A DNA stretch of 64,000 bases from Tatumella morbirosei (GTDB lineage Bacteria; Pseudomonadota; Gammaproteobacteria; Enterobacterales; Enterobacteriaceae): contig NZ_JPKR02000001.1 in the NCBI RefSeq assembly GCF_000757425.2, forward strand, positions 185,268-249,267, read 5' to 3'. Position 1 is the stretch's first letter. Each line of letters opens with the position of its first letter. The translations under genes were made by a program, and so were the position numbers. Below the pieces are notes generated by a model. The model had not been told where the DNA came from. It saw only the letters and a program-made list of their open reading frames with translations, and did not search any database. Below, piece by piece: positions 44,249 through 52,752 of this stretch.

Positions 44249-44385
44249 TCTGACCGCCGCCGGTGTGACAGCCGATAATGCGGGTCTGCGCGAAGGGCCT
44301 GTCGCAGAGCGTGTTCTGCGTCGGGCCTGTTTCTGTTCGGGTTGGCCCGGTCTTGCCACTGGCTGAAGCTCTACCCGGTGAGTAC

Positions 44386-44505
44386 TTACTCCTTATGACC
44401 TTCCCTGTAATTCCTGTTCTCCTTCAGGGCTGTCTGGCGGGATAATTCCGCCAGAGCCCGGAATGTCCCCGCCTGAAACCCGCAGCACATCTCTTCAACG
44501 ACCAT
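44386..44505 (-). CDS. Possible 39-residue small protein
   Basis: ATG 44505 is preceded by AGGAG at good spacing on the minus strand and opens a 39-codon frame (starts MVVEEMCCGFQ, ends REGHKE) to TAA. It is soluble and charged, with a CC pair near the start. It was not recognised, and the rest of the gap (44249-44663) shows nothing else apart from the promoter area for the next operon. Ribosome-site quality is the main support. Confidence 0.35.
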   Translation of the reverse strand: MVVEEMCCGFQAGTFRALAELSRQTALKENRNYREGHKE

Positions 44506-44663
44506 ACTATTCTCCTGGCAGGTATTACTTAAGACGCCGGATATTATTACGCTAATTTTTGCCAATTTTTGTTTGTTTCCGTTTTGCCCCGTAAGTTATG
44601 AAGGGAGTCACTTTACTGCATCTTCTAACCCCCTAGTCTGTTTTGAAAACTACAGAGGTCATT

Positions 44664-45872
44664 ATGTTTCAGTCCGAAAGACGCCAGAAAATTTATGCAT
44701 GGCTGGAAGAATATGAACGGGCCACGGTCACCGGTCTTGCAGAGCAGTTCGGCGTGACGAAAGAAACTATCCGCAGTGATCTGAACGCGCTGGCGATGGA
44801 AGGACGGATCGAACGCTGCCACGGCGGCGCTACCGTGATCCGTCGCTCACTGAACAGTCGGCTGATTGCAGAATCCGGAGAGACCTTCGAAGTACTGCTG
44901 GCCAGAATTAATCATCAACAACAATCACGGAAAAAACTGCAAGGGGAAGCTATGAACGGCAAGGTCTGCATTCTTGGGTCATTTAATGTCGATATCGTGG
45001 CCAGAGTGGAGCGTTTTCCCAAAGGCGGTGAGTCACTGCTGGCAAAAGGGAGTTCACTGGGGCCGGGCGGCAAAGGCGCTAACCAGGCACTGGCTGCCAG
45101 CTGTGCCGGGGCAAAAGTCCATTTTGTGTCTAAAGTGGGCAGCGACCAGTTCAGCCAGTTTGCCTTTGACCACCTGACAGCGTCTGACATTCATTCACTG
45201 CGGCTCTGGCAGTCAGAAAAGGAACCGACCGGTAACGCCATTATCTATGTTTCTGAAGCCAATGGCGAAAATATGATTGCCATTTATCCGGGGGCGAACA
45301 AAACCCTGACCAGTGATGAAATTGCCGATATGGCCGAAGAGCTGGCAAGTTCAGAAATATTACTGGTACAGCTGGAAAACAATTTCGATGCCACCCTGAA
45401 TGCGATTCGCCTGGCAAAAGAGTTGTCGGTGCGGGTGGTACTGAACCCGGCACCGGTTTCCGAAGAGATTATCAGCTGGTTACCGATGGTCGATATTCTG
45501 ACGCCCAACGAAACCGAAGCCTCTGTGCTCTCTGGTATTGAAGTTAAGGATCTTGAATCTGCAAAGCAGGCTGCCCGTAAAATTGCCGCGCTGGGTGCCC
45601 GGCAGATCATTATTACCATGGGGTCCCGTGGCGCGCTGTTATATGACGGCCAGCAATTCCAGCATATCCCATCGTTTCCTGCGCTCAGTGTCGATACCAC
45701 GGGGGCGGGTGATGCCTTTAATGGTGCTTTTGTCGCAGCGCTGGCTGCCGGCGAAAGTGAAGTCCAGGCAGCCACTTTTGCTTCTGCATTTGCATCGTTG
45801 GCGGTGGAGCGCGAAGGAGCATCGAATATGCCTTCCCGTGAACAAGCCGTCAGCCGTCTGTCCCGACGCTGA
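44664..45872 (+). CDS. DeoR-type HTH / ribokinase-family kinase fusion
   Basis: 402 residues from ATG 44664 (AGAGG seven bases ahead). Residues 1-60 are a DeoR helix-turn-helix (RRQKIYAWLEEYERATVTGL, VTKETIRSDLNAL). After a linker, residues 95-400 are a complete PfkB sugar kinase: GSFNVDIVARVERFPKGGES, the ribokinase loop GPGGKGANQA, and catalytic DTTGAGDAFNGAF. A regulator and kinase in one chain suggests that the kinase half acts as sensor of its own substrate. It leads an operon with a DapA-family aldolase, a YhcH-family protein and an MFS carrier. The sugar is unknown. Confidence 0.85.
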   Translation: MFQSERRQKIYAWLEEYERATVTGLAEQFGVTKETIRSDLNALAMEGRIERCHGGATVIRRSLNSRLIAESGETFEVLLARINHQQQSRKKLQGEAMNGKVCILGSFNVDIVARVERFPKGGESLLAKGSSLGPGGKGANQALAASCAGAKVHFVSKVGSDQFSQFAFDHLTASDIHSLRLWQSEKEPTGNAIIYVSEANGENMIAIYPGANKTLTSDEIADMAEELASSEILLVQLENNFDATLNAIRLAKELSVRVVLNPAPVSEEIISWLPMVDILTPNETEASVLSGIEVKDLESAKQAARKIAALGARQIIITMGSRGALLYDGQQFQHIPSFPALSVDTTGAGDAFNGAFVAALAAGESEVQAATFASAFASLAVEREGASNMPSREQAVSRLSRR

Positions 45873-45911
45873 ACGGTTCAGATATCCCATATTCTTGTTA
45901 AGGAGTTTCTT

Positions 45912-46847
45912 ATGAAAGCGATTGAAGGCATTGTTCCGGTGATGCTAACCCCGTTCACTGCGGATAATCAGGTGGATTACCCGGGGCTGACACGACTGAT
46001 TGACTGGTATCTTAGCCAGGGAGTCGATGCTCTGTTTGCTGTCTGTCAGTCCAGCGAAATGCAGTACCTGAGCCTGGAAGAGCGGGTTGAACTGGCTGAA
46101 TTTGTGGTGCGCCAGGTGAACGGCCGGATACCGGTAATTGCCTCCGGACATATCAGCGATGATCTTGCCGCACAGAAAACAGAACTGAGTGCGATGGCCA
46201 ACACCGGGATTGATGCGCTGGTACTGGTGACTAACCATCTGGACCCGCAACAGCAGGGCAGTGAGGTGTTTATCTCTAACCTGCAACAGTTAATGGACAC
46301 CTTGCCAGCCTCGATGCCGCTGGGATTATACGAATGTCCGGCCCCGTATCGCCGTTTACTTAGCGATGAAGAGTTTAGTTTCTGCGCCCGCAGTGGCCGT
46401 TTCGTGGTGCTGAAAGATGTCAGCTGTGACCTGCCAACGGTGAAACGCCGTGTCGCGTTAGCCGAAGGGACGCCACTGAATATTATTAATGCCAATGCTG
46501 CCATCGCCTGGCCGGCCATTCAGGCGGGGTCACGCGGTTTTAGCGGTGTATTTACTAACTTCCATCCGGCGTTGTATGTCTGGCTCTATCACCACGGCGC
46601 ACAACACCAGGCGCTGGCCGATGAACTGGCGATTTTCCTGTCGCTGGCGGCGGTCACCGAAACCCTGGGCTATCCGAAAAATGCCAAAATCTGGCATCAG
46701 CGGTTAGAGACTTTCAACAGTGATCACTGTCGTGTGACCCGGGATAATGTGCTGGAAAAATACTGGGGACTGGAGGTTATTCTCGACCAAATCTGGCGTG
46801 GCACGGCGCAGTGGCAACAGCGTATCACTCAGCAGGGTGGCCACTGA
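45912..46847 (+). CDS. DapA/NanA-family aldolase (dihydrodipicolinate synthase-like)
   Basis: 311 residues, TIM-barrel lyase family. N-terminal GIVPVMLTPFTADNQVDYPG, YECPAPYRR with the conserved Tyr, and Schiff-base Lys in FVVLKDVSCD. Such enzymes split 2-keto-3-deoxy sugar acids or sialic acid. Since lysine-pathway DapA is normally a housekeeping single gene, this copy in a sugar operon is probably catabolic: pyruvate is the likely product and the other is an aldehyde fit for the adjacent kinase pathway. Ends one base into the next ATG. Confidence 0.85.
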   Translation: MKAIEGIVPVMLTPFTADNQVDYPGLTRLIDWYLSQGVDALFAVCQSSEMQYLSLEERVELAEFVVRQVNGRIPVIASGHISDDLAAQKTELSAMANTGIDALVLVTNHLDPQQQGSEVFISNLQQLMDTLPASMPLGLYECPAPYRRLLSDEEFSFCARSGRFVVLKDVSCDLPTVKRRVALAEGTPLNIINANAAIAWPAIQAGSRGFSGVFTNFHPALYVWLYHHGAQHQALADELAIFLSLAAVTETLGYPKNAKIWHQRLETFNSDHCRVTRDNVLEKYWGLEVILDQIWRGTAQWQQRITQQGGH

Positions 46848-47329
46848 TGTTGCTGTCACAGGCCCGGTCTAAGGATTCAGGATTTCAGGCCTTCCACCCG
46901 ATCATTCGTCAGGCGCTGACATGGATAGAAGCGCAGGACTTTACGCAAATGCTTCCCGGAAAATACGATATTTTGCCGGACAATCAGATGTTCTGTCTGG
47001 TGCAGCAGTCGGTAACCGCAGCATTTGAAGTGCAGCGACCGGAATCTCATTTCCGCTATGTGGATCTTCAGTATCTGTTAAGTGGTGAAGAGAATATTGG
47101 GGTTTGTCGCTATCAGGCCAGTTTTCCGCAGGACGGCGAAGCCAGCCATGAAAAAGATATCGTCTTCTATCAGTCTGTCGCTGAGGAAACGGTCATTTCG
47201 TTGCGGCCCGGTATGTTTGCGGTATTTTTTCCGGAAGACGTTCACCGGCCCTGTTGCCAGGTGAACCAGCCGCTGCCGATCACCAAGGCGGTGATAAAAA
47301 TAAATCTGAGTTTATTTAACCGGAGCTAA
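46847..47329 (+). CDS. YhcH/YjgK/YiaL-family protein
   Basis: 160 residues from ATG 46847 (TGATG overlap with the aldolase stop). Cupin-like fold of the YhcH/YjgK/YiaL family: QRPESHFRYVDLQYLLSGEE, FFPEDVHRPCCQ with metal-binding His and Cys. E. coli NanQ (YhcH) is a sialic acid anomerase and YiaL and EbgC are relatives, so a role in opening or anomerising the imported sugar is likely. Confidence 0.86.
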   Translation: MLLSQARSKDSGFQAFHPIIRQALTWIEAQDFTQMLPGKYDILPDNQMFCLVQQSVTAAFEVQRPESHFRYVDLQYLLSGEENIGVCRYQASFPQDGEASHEKDIVFYQSVAEETVISLRPGMFAVFFPEDVHRPCCQVNQPLPITKAVIKINLSLFNRS

Positions 47330-47333
47330 AATA

Positions 47334-48659
47334 ATGAAAAATCTTACCTCAGCCCGACAAAATACACTTAACGATACTACTGATTCCGCCGGCCGGGAGG
47401 CGCAGGCGTCTTTGGCTGCCATGCCCCGGTTGCGCTGGGTACTGATAGGCATCCTGCTGCTGGCTGCGGTGGTGAACTACCTGGACCGGGCCAACCTGAG
47501 TATTGCAAATACCACCATTGCCGCAGAATTTGGTTTTTCACCGACCCAGATGGGCCTGCTGTTATCTGCATTTCTCTGGCCGTATGCGCTGGCGAATCTG
47601 CCGGCAGGCTGGCTGGTAGATAAGTTTGGACCTAAATCGATGTTCTCCTGGGCGCTCAGCCTGTGGTCAGGGCTGACGTTTCTGATGGCATTTGTTAACG
47701 GTTATTCATTTTTTTACGGTCTGCGGATGCTGCTGGGGATTGCTGAGTCGCCGTTTTTTACCTCCGGCATCACTCTGACACACCGCTGGTTTAGTGAAAA
47801 AGAACGTGGCCTGCCCACGGCAATCATTAATACCGGTTCACAGATAGCCAATGCGCTGGCACCTCCGATTTTGACCGTGCTGATGCTGAGCCTGGGCTGG
47901 CGAGGGATGTTTATCACCATTGCCCTGTGCGGTATTCCTTTGTTGCTGGCATGGCTTAAATTCTATCGTGATCCGAATGCCCGGGAAGATGCTTTGCTGC
48001 ATGCGGGTCAGCGTACGGTGACGGCCAGTCCGCAACAGCGTAGTAACGCCAGTTGGGGTAGCTTATTCCGCCACAGAACCACCTGGTTTATGGTGATTGG
48101 TAATTTTTCAATCATGTTTACTATCTGGGTCTATCTGACCTGGTTGCCGGGCTATCTCGAACGTTCTCTGGGATTTAGCCTGAAAACGACCGGCTGGCTG
48201 GCATCATTACCGTTTCTGGCGGGGATATTCGGGGTGCTGGTGGGTGGATTTATCTCTGACCGCTTGGTACGCCGGGGTGTCCGTGCAATCACCTCGCGTA
48301 AAGTCCCGGTGGTAGCGGGTGCCGCTCTGGCGGGCTGCTTTGTTGCCCCGATTCCGTTTGTCGACAGTACCCCAATGGCGATGACTTTGCTGACTATTGG
48401 CTACTTCTTCTCACAGATGCCCCAGGGAGCGTTATGGGCACTGGCTTCCGATATTGCCCCTAAGGAGCAGGTCGCTTCGCTGGGAGCGATTCAGAACTTT
48501 GGCGGATTCCTGGGCGCGGCAATGGCACCGATTGTCACCGGGGTGATTCTGCAAATGACCGGCCAGTTCACCAATGTATTCCTGCTGGGAGGCGGATTAC
48601 TGATAGTGGGTGCTATCAGTTATGGCCTGTTTGTCTGTCGGCCATTGAACGAAGAATGA
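47334..48659 (+). CDS. MFS transporter, anion:cation symporter (ACS) type
   Basis: 441 residues, twelve helices, with the ACS-family start NYLDRANLSIANTTI, loop GWLVDKFGPKSMF and FFTSGITLTHRWFSEKERG. Related carriers bring in hexuronates, galactonate and other sugar acids with a proton. Last gene of the kinase/aldolase/YhcH operon, five bases after it; it is the likely importer of that pathway. Confidence 0.87.
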   Translation: MKNLTSARQNTLNDTTDSAGREAQASLAAMPRLRWVLIGILLLAAVVNYLDRANLSIANTTIAAEFGFSPTQMGLLLSAFLWPYALANLPAGWLVDKFGPKSMFSWALSLWSGLTFLMAFVNGYSFFYGLRMLLGIAESPFFTSGITLTHRWFSEKERGLPTAIINTGSQIANALAPPILTVLMLSLGWRGMFITIALCGIPLLLAWLKFYRDPNAREDALLHAGQRTVTASPQQRSNASWGSLFRHRTTWFMVIGNFSIMFTIWVYLTWLPGYLERSLGFSLKTTGWLASLPFLAGIFGVLVGGFISDRLVRRGVRAITSRKVPVVAGAALAGCFVAPIPFVDSTPMAMTLLTIGYFFSQMPQGALWALASDIAPKEQVASLGAIQNFGGFLGAAMAPIVTGVILQMTGQFTNVFLLGGGLLIVGAISYGLFVCRPLNEE

Positions 48660-48666
48660 TCACTCA

Positions 48667-48688
48667 GGCCACTGCTCTGGCAGTGGCC
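48667..48688 (+). terminator. Hairpin after the ACS transporter
   Basis: GGCCACTG (48667-48674) and CAGTGGCC (48681-48688), an 8-bp stem with a six-base loop. No T-run follows directly, so a weak or factor-dependent end is likely. Confidence 0.4.
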
Positions 48689-48872
48689 ACGGGGTCGGCT
48701 TCAGCAGAATCTTTGTCAGAAATCGTTTTTATTTTTAGAAGAGAATAATAAGTATCAGCGCCAGCAAAAGTCTTTTTTACTATGATTTTCTGGTTAACAT
48801 TTTTTGAATATTAATTTTATATTTTATTTTATCATTGATTTTTATCATCATATTGAGCGTTCTAAACCCTTT

Positions 48873-48906
48873 AAAAAAATGGCGGTACAGGATAACTGCA
48901 CCGCCA
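48873..48906 (-). terminator. Intrinsic terminator of the first levansucrase gene
   Basis: On the minus strand TGGCGGTGCAG (48906-48896) pairs with CTGTACCGCCA (48890-48880) through one G-T pair, followed by a run of seven T. Confidence 0.88.
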
Positions 48907-48912
48907 GAATTA

Positions 48913-50172
48913 TTAACTTACCACTACATTCTCCATCGGCGGGATAAATCCGTAGTCGAATTGTTTAACCATGAAGGTACGATTACCTTCCAGTTTGATC
49001 TGTACCGTAGGAGCCTCGGTTCCCCCGATGCGATATTCTCCATCGTAGTCACCGTTACTGGCCGGGATGGTATCAATAAATGAAGTCACCAGACCATTTG
49101 GCATTACACAATGTGAGTAGGTCTGCAGCGGTTGGGAAGATGGATTACCCAACACTAACCCTGAACCATTGAGTGGCTCATAAGGACCGAATAATGAATC
49201 ACTGACAAAACCGTATACACCATCAGGGCCAGTCAGATTATCAGCATAGGTAGATTTATGACTGATGGTAAACAGATAATATTTTCCGTCTTTAAAGACA
49301 AAGTGCGGCCGTTCGGTCTGGTCATTCACCCCCACTGCAGTAATAAGCGGAGGCAGCAGTTGCCAGTCATTGCCTTCTTTGTCTTTCGCGGCGGCCAGGC
49401 CGATACAACCGGTCTGGTAACGTGCGCCACCCACATCGTCATAACCCGGAGGAATATCACCCATATCGTCGCTGGTAATTACATGTGAACCACGCTCTCC
49501 GGCCACGTTCCCCTCAAACACCATATACAGATTGCCGTCATTTGGGTCGATAAACGGGCTTGGGTCACGGAAACCCCAGTAAGGGTTTTGCTGTTCTGTC
49601 TGGTAATACACTCCGTCAGCAGAGAACAGTTCAATCACTTCATCAAAGCCTGATAAGGTAACCCCCAGACTGTCAGCAGAAATTTTACCCTTCACTTTGA
49701 CAATGGTCGCCCCCGGAGTGACGCAGGTATAATAGAGTTCAATATCGCCCTGTTCATTCAGCAGAATAGGAGTACCGGCCCACTCACGGGTTGTCGGTGA
49801 AACACCTTCGGCCATGACCCGTCCGCCAAATGTCCAGTTTGAGCTGTCTTTTGAATACCAGTAACAGATGCGTGCACGGCCATGACGATTATTCCAGTCG
49901 GTATAAATATCATAATTACCTTCAGTATCCAGATATTCCGTTGGCTGACGATCAGCCGTCAGTGTAAATATTACTGACCAGCCATTCACGGAGACAATAT
50001 TTCCATCATATTTACGTAATGGCAGAGTATCCCAGATAAATACCTCATCGCTCATGACCGGAAAATCAATGCTGACTACAGGCTGAGTGGTTGTGGGGTC
50101 GTCTGTTCTGACTTTCAGTGCATCGGCACGGCTCCAGGCGGTTGTTTTAACTTTATCTTGTAAGTTTTTCAT
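48913..50172 (-). CDS. lsc: Levansucrase (GH68), distal tandem copy
   Basis: 419 residues, near the Erwinia Lsc length of 415. GH68 catalytic residues: nucleophile Asp48 (FIWDTLPLR), stabiliser Asp203 (GFRDPSPF), acid Glu287 (DQTERPHF). It splits sucrose and builds levan; like Gram-negative levansucrases it lacks a signal peptide. It is the second of two tandem copies on the minus strand, and a 461-bp internal tract (49343-49803) is almost identical to the other copy while the ends differ. The start is behind AGAGG. An inverted repeat lies about 105 bp upstream. Confidence 0.95.
   Translation of the reverse strand: MKNLQDKVKTTAWSRADALKVRTDDPTTTQPVVSIDFPVMSDEVFIWDTLPLRKYDGNIVSVNGWSVIFTLTADRQPTEYLDTEGNYDIYTDWNNRHGRARICYWYSKDSSNWTFGGRVMAEGVSPTTREWAGTPILLNEQGDIELYYTCVTPGATIVKVKGKISADSLGVTLSGFDEVIELFSADGVYYQTEQQNPYWGFRDPSPFIDPNDGNLYMVFEGNVAGERGSHVITSDDMGDIPPGYDDVGGARYQTGCIGLAAAKDKEGNDWQLLPPLITAVGVNDQTERPHFVFKDGKYYLFTISHKSTYADNLTGPDGVYGFVSDSLFGPYEPLNGSGLVLGNPSSQPLQTYSHCVMPNGLVTSFIDTIPASNGDYDGEYRIGGTEAPTVQIKLEGNRTFMVKQFDYGFIPPMENVVVS
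49343..49803. repeat. Near-identical tract shared with 51440-51900 (copy A)
   Basis: 461 bp read base by base; one difference (T49480 versus C51577). Both borders fall inside the coding region, and divergence rises sharply outside. It matches gene conversion between the two levansucrase genes. Confidence 0.9.
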
Positions 50173-50255
50173 TTTTAATACCTCTGTTGTTAAATGAGGT
50201 TTTATAAAAACATGGACTGGAAATAAATTAAATCACTCACTGATTTGTCAGAATT

Positions 50256-50298
50256 CACACAACAAACTAAATAAAAATTAAGGTTTATATGTTGTGTG
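50256..50298. promoter_or_regulatory. Inverted repeat upstream of the first levansucrase gene
   Basis: CACACAACA (50256-50264) and TGTTGTGTG (50290-50298), a perfect 9-bp dyad about 105 bp before the start. The same core ACACAACA/TGTTGTGT stands before the other levansucrase (52353-52387). On the minus strand both are followed seven bases after TGTTGTGTG by ACAAA. Confidence 0.6.
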
Positions 50299-50535
50299 GT
50301 TTTCTGGAGAATATAAAATATTTATTTTATAACTAAAGTAATGCTGATTTTTTAATTTAAATGATTAGGAGGTCATTTGAAGTGCTTAGTTAATATTAAA
50401 TCTTAGAGGGAGTGTTTTAAATATGACAAGCCGTACGGCAGAGAGATGAAGTCAGGTGTTGGTGGGAACGAAAAGAACGCCAGGCCAGCGGTGTTGCTAC
50501 TGAAAGCCCGGCGCGAAAGGAAGAGAATGTGACAC

Positions 50536-50616
50536 TCAGAAATGCCCGATGATGTAGAGGGTTATATGGTGGTAACTTAATATCCCCCATAAAAATTTAT
50601 AACCAAATATCAACAT
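50536..50616 (-). CDS. Possible 26-residue phage-type peptide
   Basis: AAGGAGG stands six bases before ATG 50616 on the minus strand, downstream of the holin remnant. The frame gives a hydrophobic 26-residue peptide (starts MLIFGYKFLWG) ending at TGA. It may be a lysis-type peptide or the truncated start of the next phage gene. Only the ribosome site argues for it. Confidence 0.25.
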   Translation of the reverse strand: MLIFGYKFLWGILSYHHITLYIIGHF

Positions 50617-50672
50617 AAATAGCCTCCTTACTGGAGTTCACTACAGAAAGATAGGTATAAATAGTGGCAGTA

Positions 50673-50971
50673 TTAGATCCGTTTCATTATGATGCGATTG
50701 ATCCAGAAACTTATTTTTTTTACCCCCATAAAGCCGATGAATCCCCCTACCGAAACCGTCAGTTGACTGGATACGCCGAAATAGTTCATTAGTGAAACAG
50801 AAATAAAAGTCAGGCAACCACAAATCCCACCCTCAAGTAAGGTTTCAATTATATTTCTTCCTGAATAAATCATGCGTAATAATGCCATAAAAAAAGAGAT
50901 GAAAACCCCAAAAAAACAGAGTCACCTCGCACTGCAGATTTTAGTGCATTAAGAATATTGTGGATATCCAT
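50673..50971 (-). pseudogene. Lambda-type phage holin, frameshifted
   Basis: ATG 50971 (AGGAAA ahead) reads MDIHNILNALKSAVRGDSVF and then shifts at a T7/G4 run (about 50915-50925). The other frame continues VFISFFMALLRM and an intact holin body with three hydrophobic helices (50888-50673). The end, SSQLTVSVGGFIGFMGVKKI, resembles the lambda S end (SSNLAYITSVFIGYIGTDSI). One missing base explains the break; an internal ATG at 50888 could still give a 71-residue product. Phage lysis gene remnant lying between two levansucrase genes. Confidence 0.7.
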
Positions 50972-51021
50972 AATGAGTTTCCTGAGAATTGCGCGGGATT
51001 ACCCGCGCACTATTCTAATGA

Positions 51022-52269
51022 TTACCTGACATTAACGTTCTCTGTCGGTGGAATAAAACCATAATCCAGTGATTCAACTACAAAGGTTTGCTGGCCTTTG
51101 ATTTTTATTTTTACCGTTGGGGCTTCTGTTCCACCAATACGATAACTTCCGTCTGCCTGAGGAACACTGTCGATAAATGACGTCACCAGGCCATTTGGCA
51201 TCACACAATGTGAGTAGGTCTGATAAGGTTGAGAAGAAGGATTACCCAATACTAACCCTGAACCATTGAGTGGCTCATAAGGACCGAATAATGAATCACT
51301 GACAAAACCGTACACCCCATCCGGACCAGAGAGGCCATCCCCGTAAGTATATTGATGGCTGATGGTAAACAGATAATATTTTCCGTCTTTAAAGACAAAG
51401 TGCGGGCGTTCGGTCTGGTCATTGACACCCACTGCAGTGATAAGCGGAGGCAGCAGTTGCCAGTCATTGCCTTCTTTGTCTTTCGCGGCGGCCAGGCCGA
51501 TACAACCGGTCTGGTAACGTGCGCCACCCACATCGTCATAACCCGGAGGAATATCACCCATATCGTCGCTGGTAATCACATGTGAACCACGCTCTCCGGC
51601 CACGTTCCCCTCAAACACCATATACAGATTGCCGTCATTTGGGTCGATAAACGGGCTTGGGTCACGGAAACCCCAGTAAGGGTTTTGCTGTTCTGTCTGG
51701 TAATACACTCCGTCAGCAGAGAACAGTTCAATCACTTCATCAAAGCCTGATAAGGTAACCCCCAGACTGTCAGCAGAAATTTTACCCTTCACTTTGACAA
51801 TGGTCGCCCCCGGAGTGACGCAGGTATAATAGAGTTCAATATCGCCCTGTTCATTCAGCAGAATAGGAGTACCGGCCCACTCACGGGTTGTCGGTGAAAC
51901 CCCCTCGGCCATGACCTTTCCGCCATAAATCCAGCTCATACTATCTTTTGCATACCAGTAGCAAATCCTGGCCCTGCTGTGTCGATTAGTCCAGTCACTA
52001 TCAATATCATAATGACCCTGTGCATCGGTATATACTTGCGGTTCGCGTTCAGCGGTAAGGGTAAAAATAACGGACCATCCATTAATTGCGACAATATTAC
52101 CGTCATATTTTTTTAGCGGCATAGTATCCCAGATAAAAAGATCATCACTCATCACTGGAAAATCAATACTCACCAGTGGTTGTGTGGTAGTGGGATCATT
52201 CACAGATACTTTCAGCGCATCAGCCCGACTCCAGGTAGTTGTTTTAACTTTATCGATTAAATTTTTCAT
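51022..52269 (-). CDS. lsc: Levansucrase (GH68), proximal tandem copy
   Basis: 415 residues, exactly the Erwinia amylovora Lsc length. Catalytic Asp48, Asp203 and Glu287 as in the other copy. It has a strong ribosome site (GGAGG seven bases before ATG 52269). Differences from the other copy are confined to about the first 120 and last 100 residues, while the middle is virtually identical. No signal peptide. A perfect 10-bp dyad stands about 101 bp upstream and an Ogr-type phage activator gene is divergent 288 bp away. It makes levan from sucrose outside the cell. Confidence 0.95.
   Translation of the reverse strand: MKNLIDKVKTTTWSRADALKVSVNDPTTTQPLVSIDFPVMSDDLFIWDTMPLKKYDGNIVAINGWSVIFTLTAEREPQVYTDAQGHYDIDSDWTNRHSRARICYWYAKDSMSWIYGGKVMAEGVSPTTREWAGTPILLNEQGDIELYYTCVTPGATIVKVKGKISADSLGVTLSGFDEVIELFSADGVYYQTEQQNPYWGFRDPSPFIDPNDGNLYMVFEGNVAGERGSHVITSDDMGDIPPGYDDVGGARYQTGCIGLAAAKDKEGNDWQLLPPLITAVGVNDQTERPHFVFKDGKYYLFTISHQYTYGDGLSGPDGVYGFVSDSLFGPYEPLNGSGLVLGNPSSQPYQTYSHCVMPNGLVTSFIDSVPQADGSYRIGGTEAPTVKIKIKGQQTFVVESLDYGFIPPTENVNVR
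51440..51900. repeat. Near-identical tract shared with 49343-49803 (copy B)
   Basis: Partner of the 461-bp tract in the other levansucrase gene, offset 2097 bp, one mismatch. Confidence 0.9.
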
Positions 52270-52352
52270 TATTAAACCTCCAGATTTGAATGAGGTTTAA
52301 TAAGAGCACGCAAAAAAAAATAATAAAAATGGAATTTATTTTGTAATTACCC

Positions 52353-52387
52353 ACACAACAACACCCTTCTAAATCACGTTGTTGTGT
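52353..52387. promoter_or_regulatory. Inverted repeat upstream of the second levansucrase gene
   Basis: ACACAACAAC (52353-52362) and GTTGTTGTGT (52378-52387), a perfect 10-bp dyad, inner gap 15 bases, centred about 101 bp before the start codon. Same core as at 50256-50298. It also lies between the levansucrase and the divergent Ogr-like gene, so it could serve both. Confidence 0.6.
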
Positions 52388-52557
52388 CGTGAGTGACAGA
52401 CCAGAGAGTATTGGATTTATTAGGGGACATAAATAAGTATCTACAGCCAGATAAAAAAAAGATAGAATATTTTATTTAGCTGTGCCCATCAAAGCCGTAA
52501 TTGATCAATTATACCTCTTTTTGTTTTAAAATTATTCAGTGAATATAGGTGCTACTT

Positions 52558-52752
52558 ATGATGCGTTGCCCGATTTGTAACAAGCCAGCTCACACTCGTA
52601 CAAGCCGTTACTTAACCGATACAACCAAAGAAGCTTACTATCAATGTCAGGATATTACCTGCTCCTGTACCTTTAAAACGATAGAAAGCCTGGAGCGAAT
52701 TATTTGTGCACCAGAGTCTAAAAAGGAGCAACGGACTATGCTAATAGTCTAG
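52558..52752 (+). CDS. ogr: Ogr/Delta-family phage late-gene activator
   Basis: 64 residues from ATG 52558 (another ATG at 52561). Zinc-finger spacing C4-x2-C7-x22-C30-x4-C35 as in P2 Ogr, and nearly the same sequence around it (AHTRTSRYLTDTTKE, YYQCQDITCSCTF). P2 Ogr activates phage late promoters through the RNA polymerase alpha subunit. No P2 structural genes are nearby, so it is a phage leftover that may now act on host genes. An activator gene upstream of lsc has been described in Erwinia amylovora; identity with this one is not established. Confidence 0.88.
   Translation: MMRCPICNKPAHTRTSRYLTDTTKEAYYQCQDITCSCTFKTIESLERIICAPESKKEQRTMLIV

Noticed and set aside
45912..46847. Lysine-pathway dapA
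   Set aside because: The family fits, but the operon context (kinase, YhcH-type, sugar-acid carrier) favours a catabolic aldolase.
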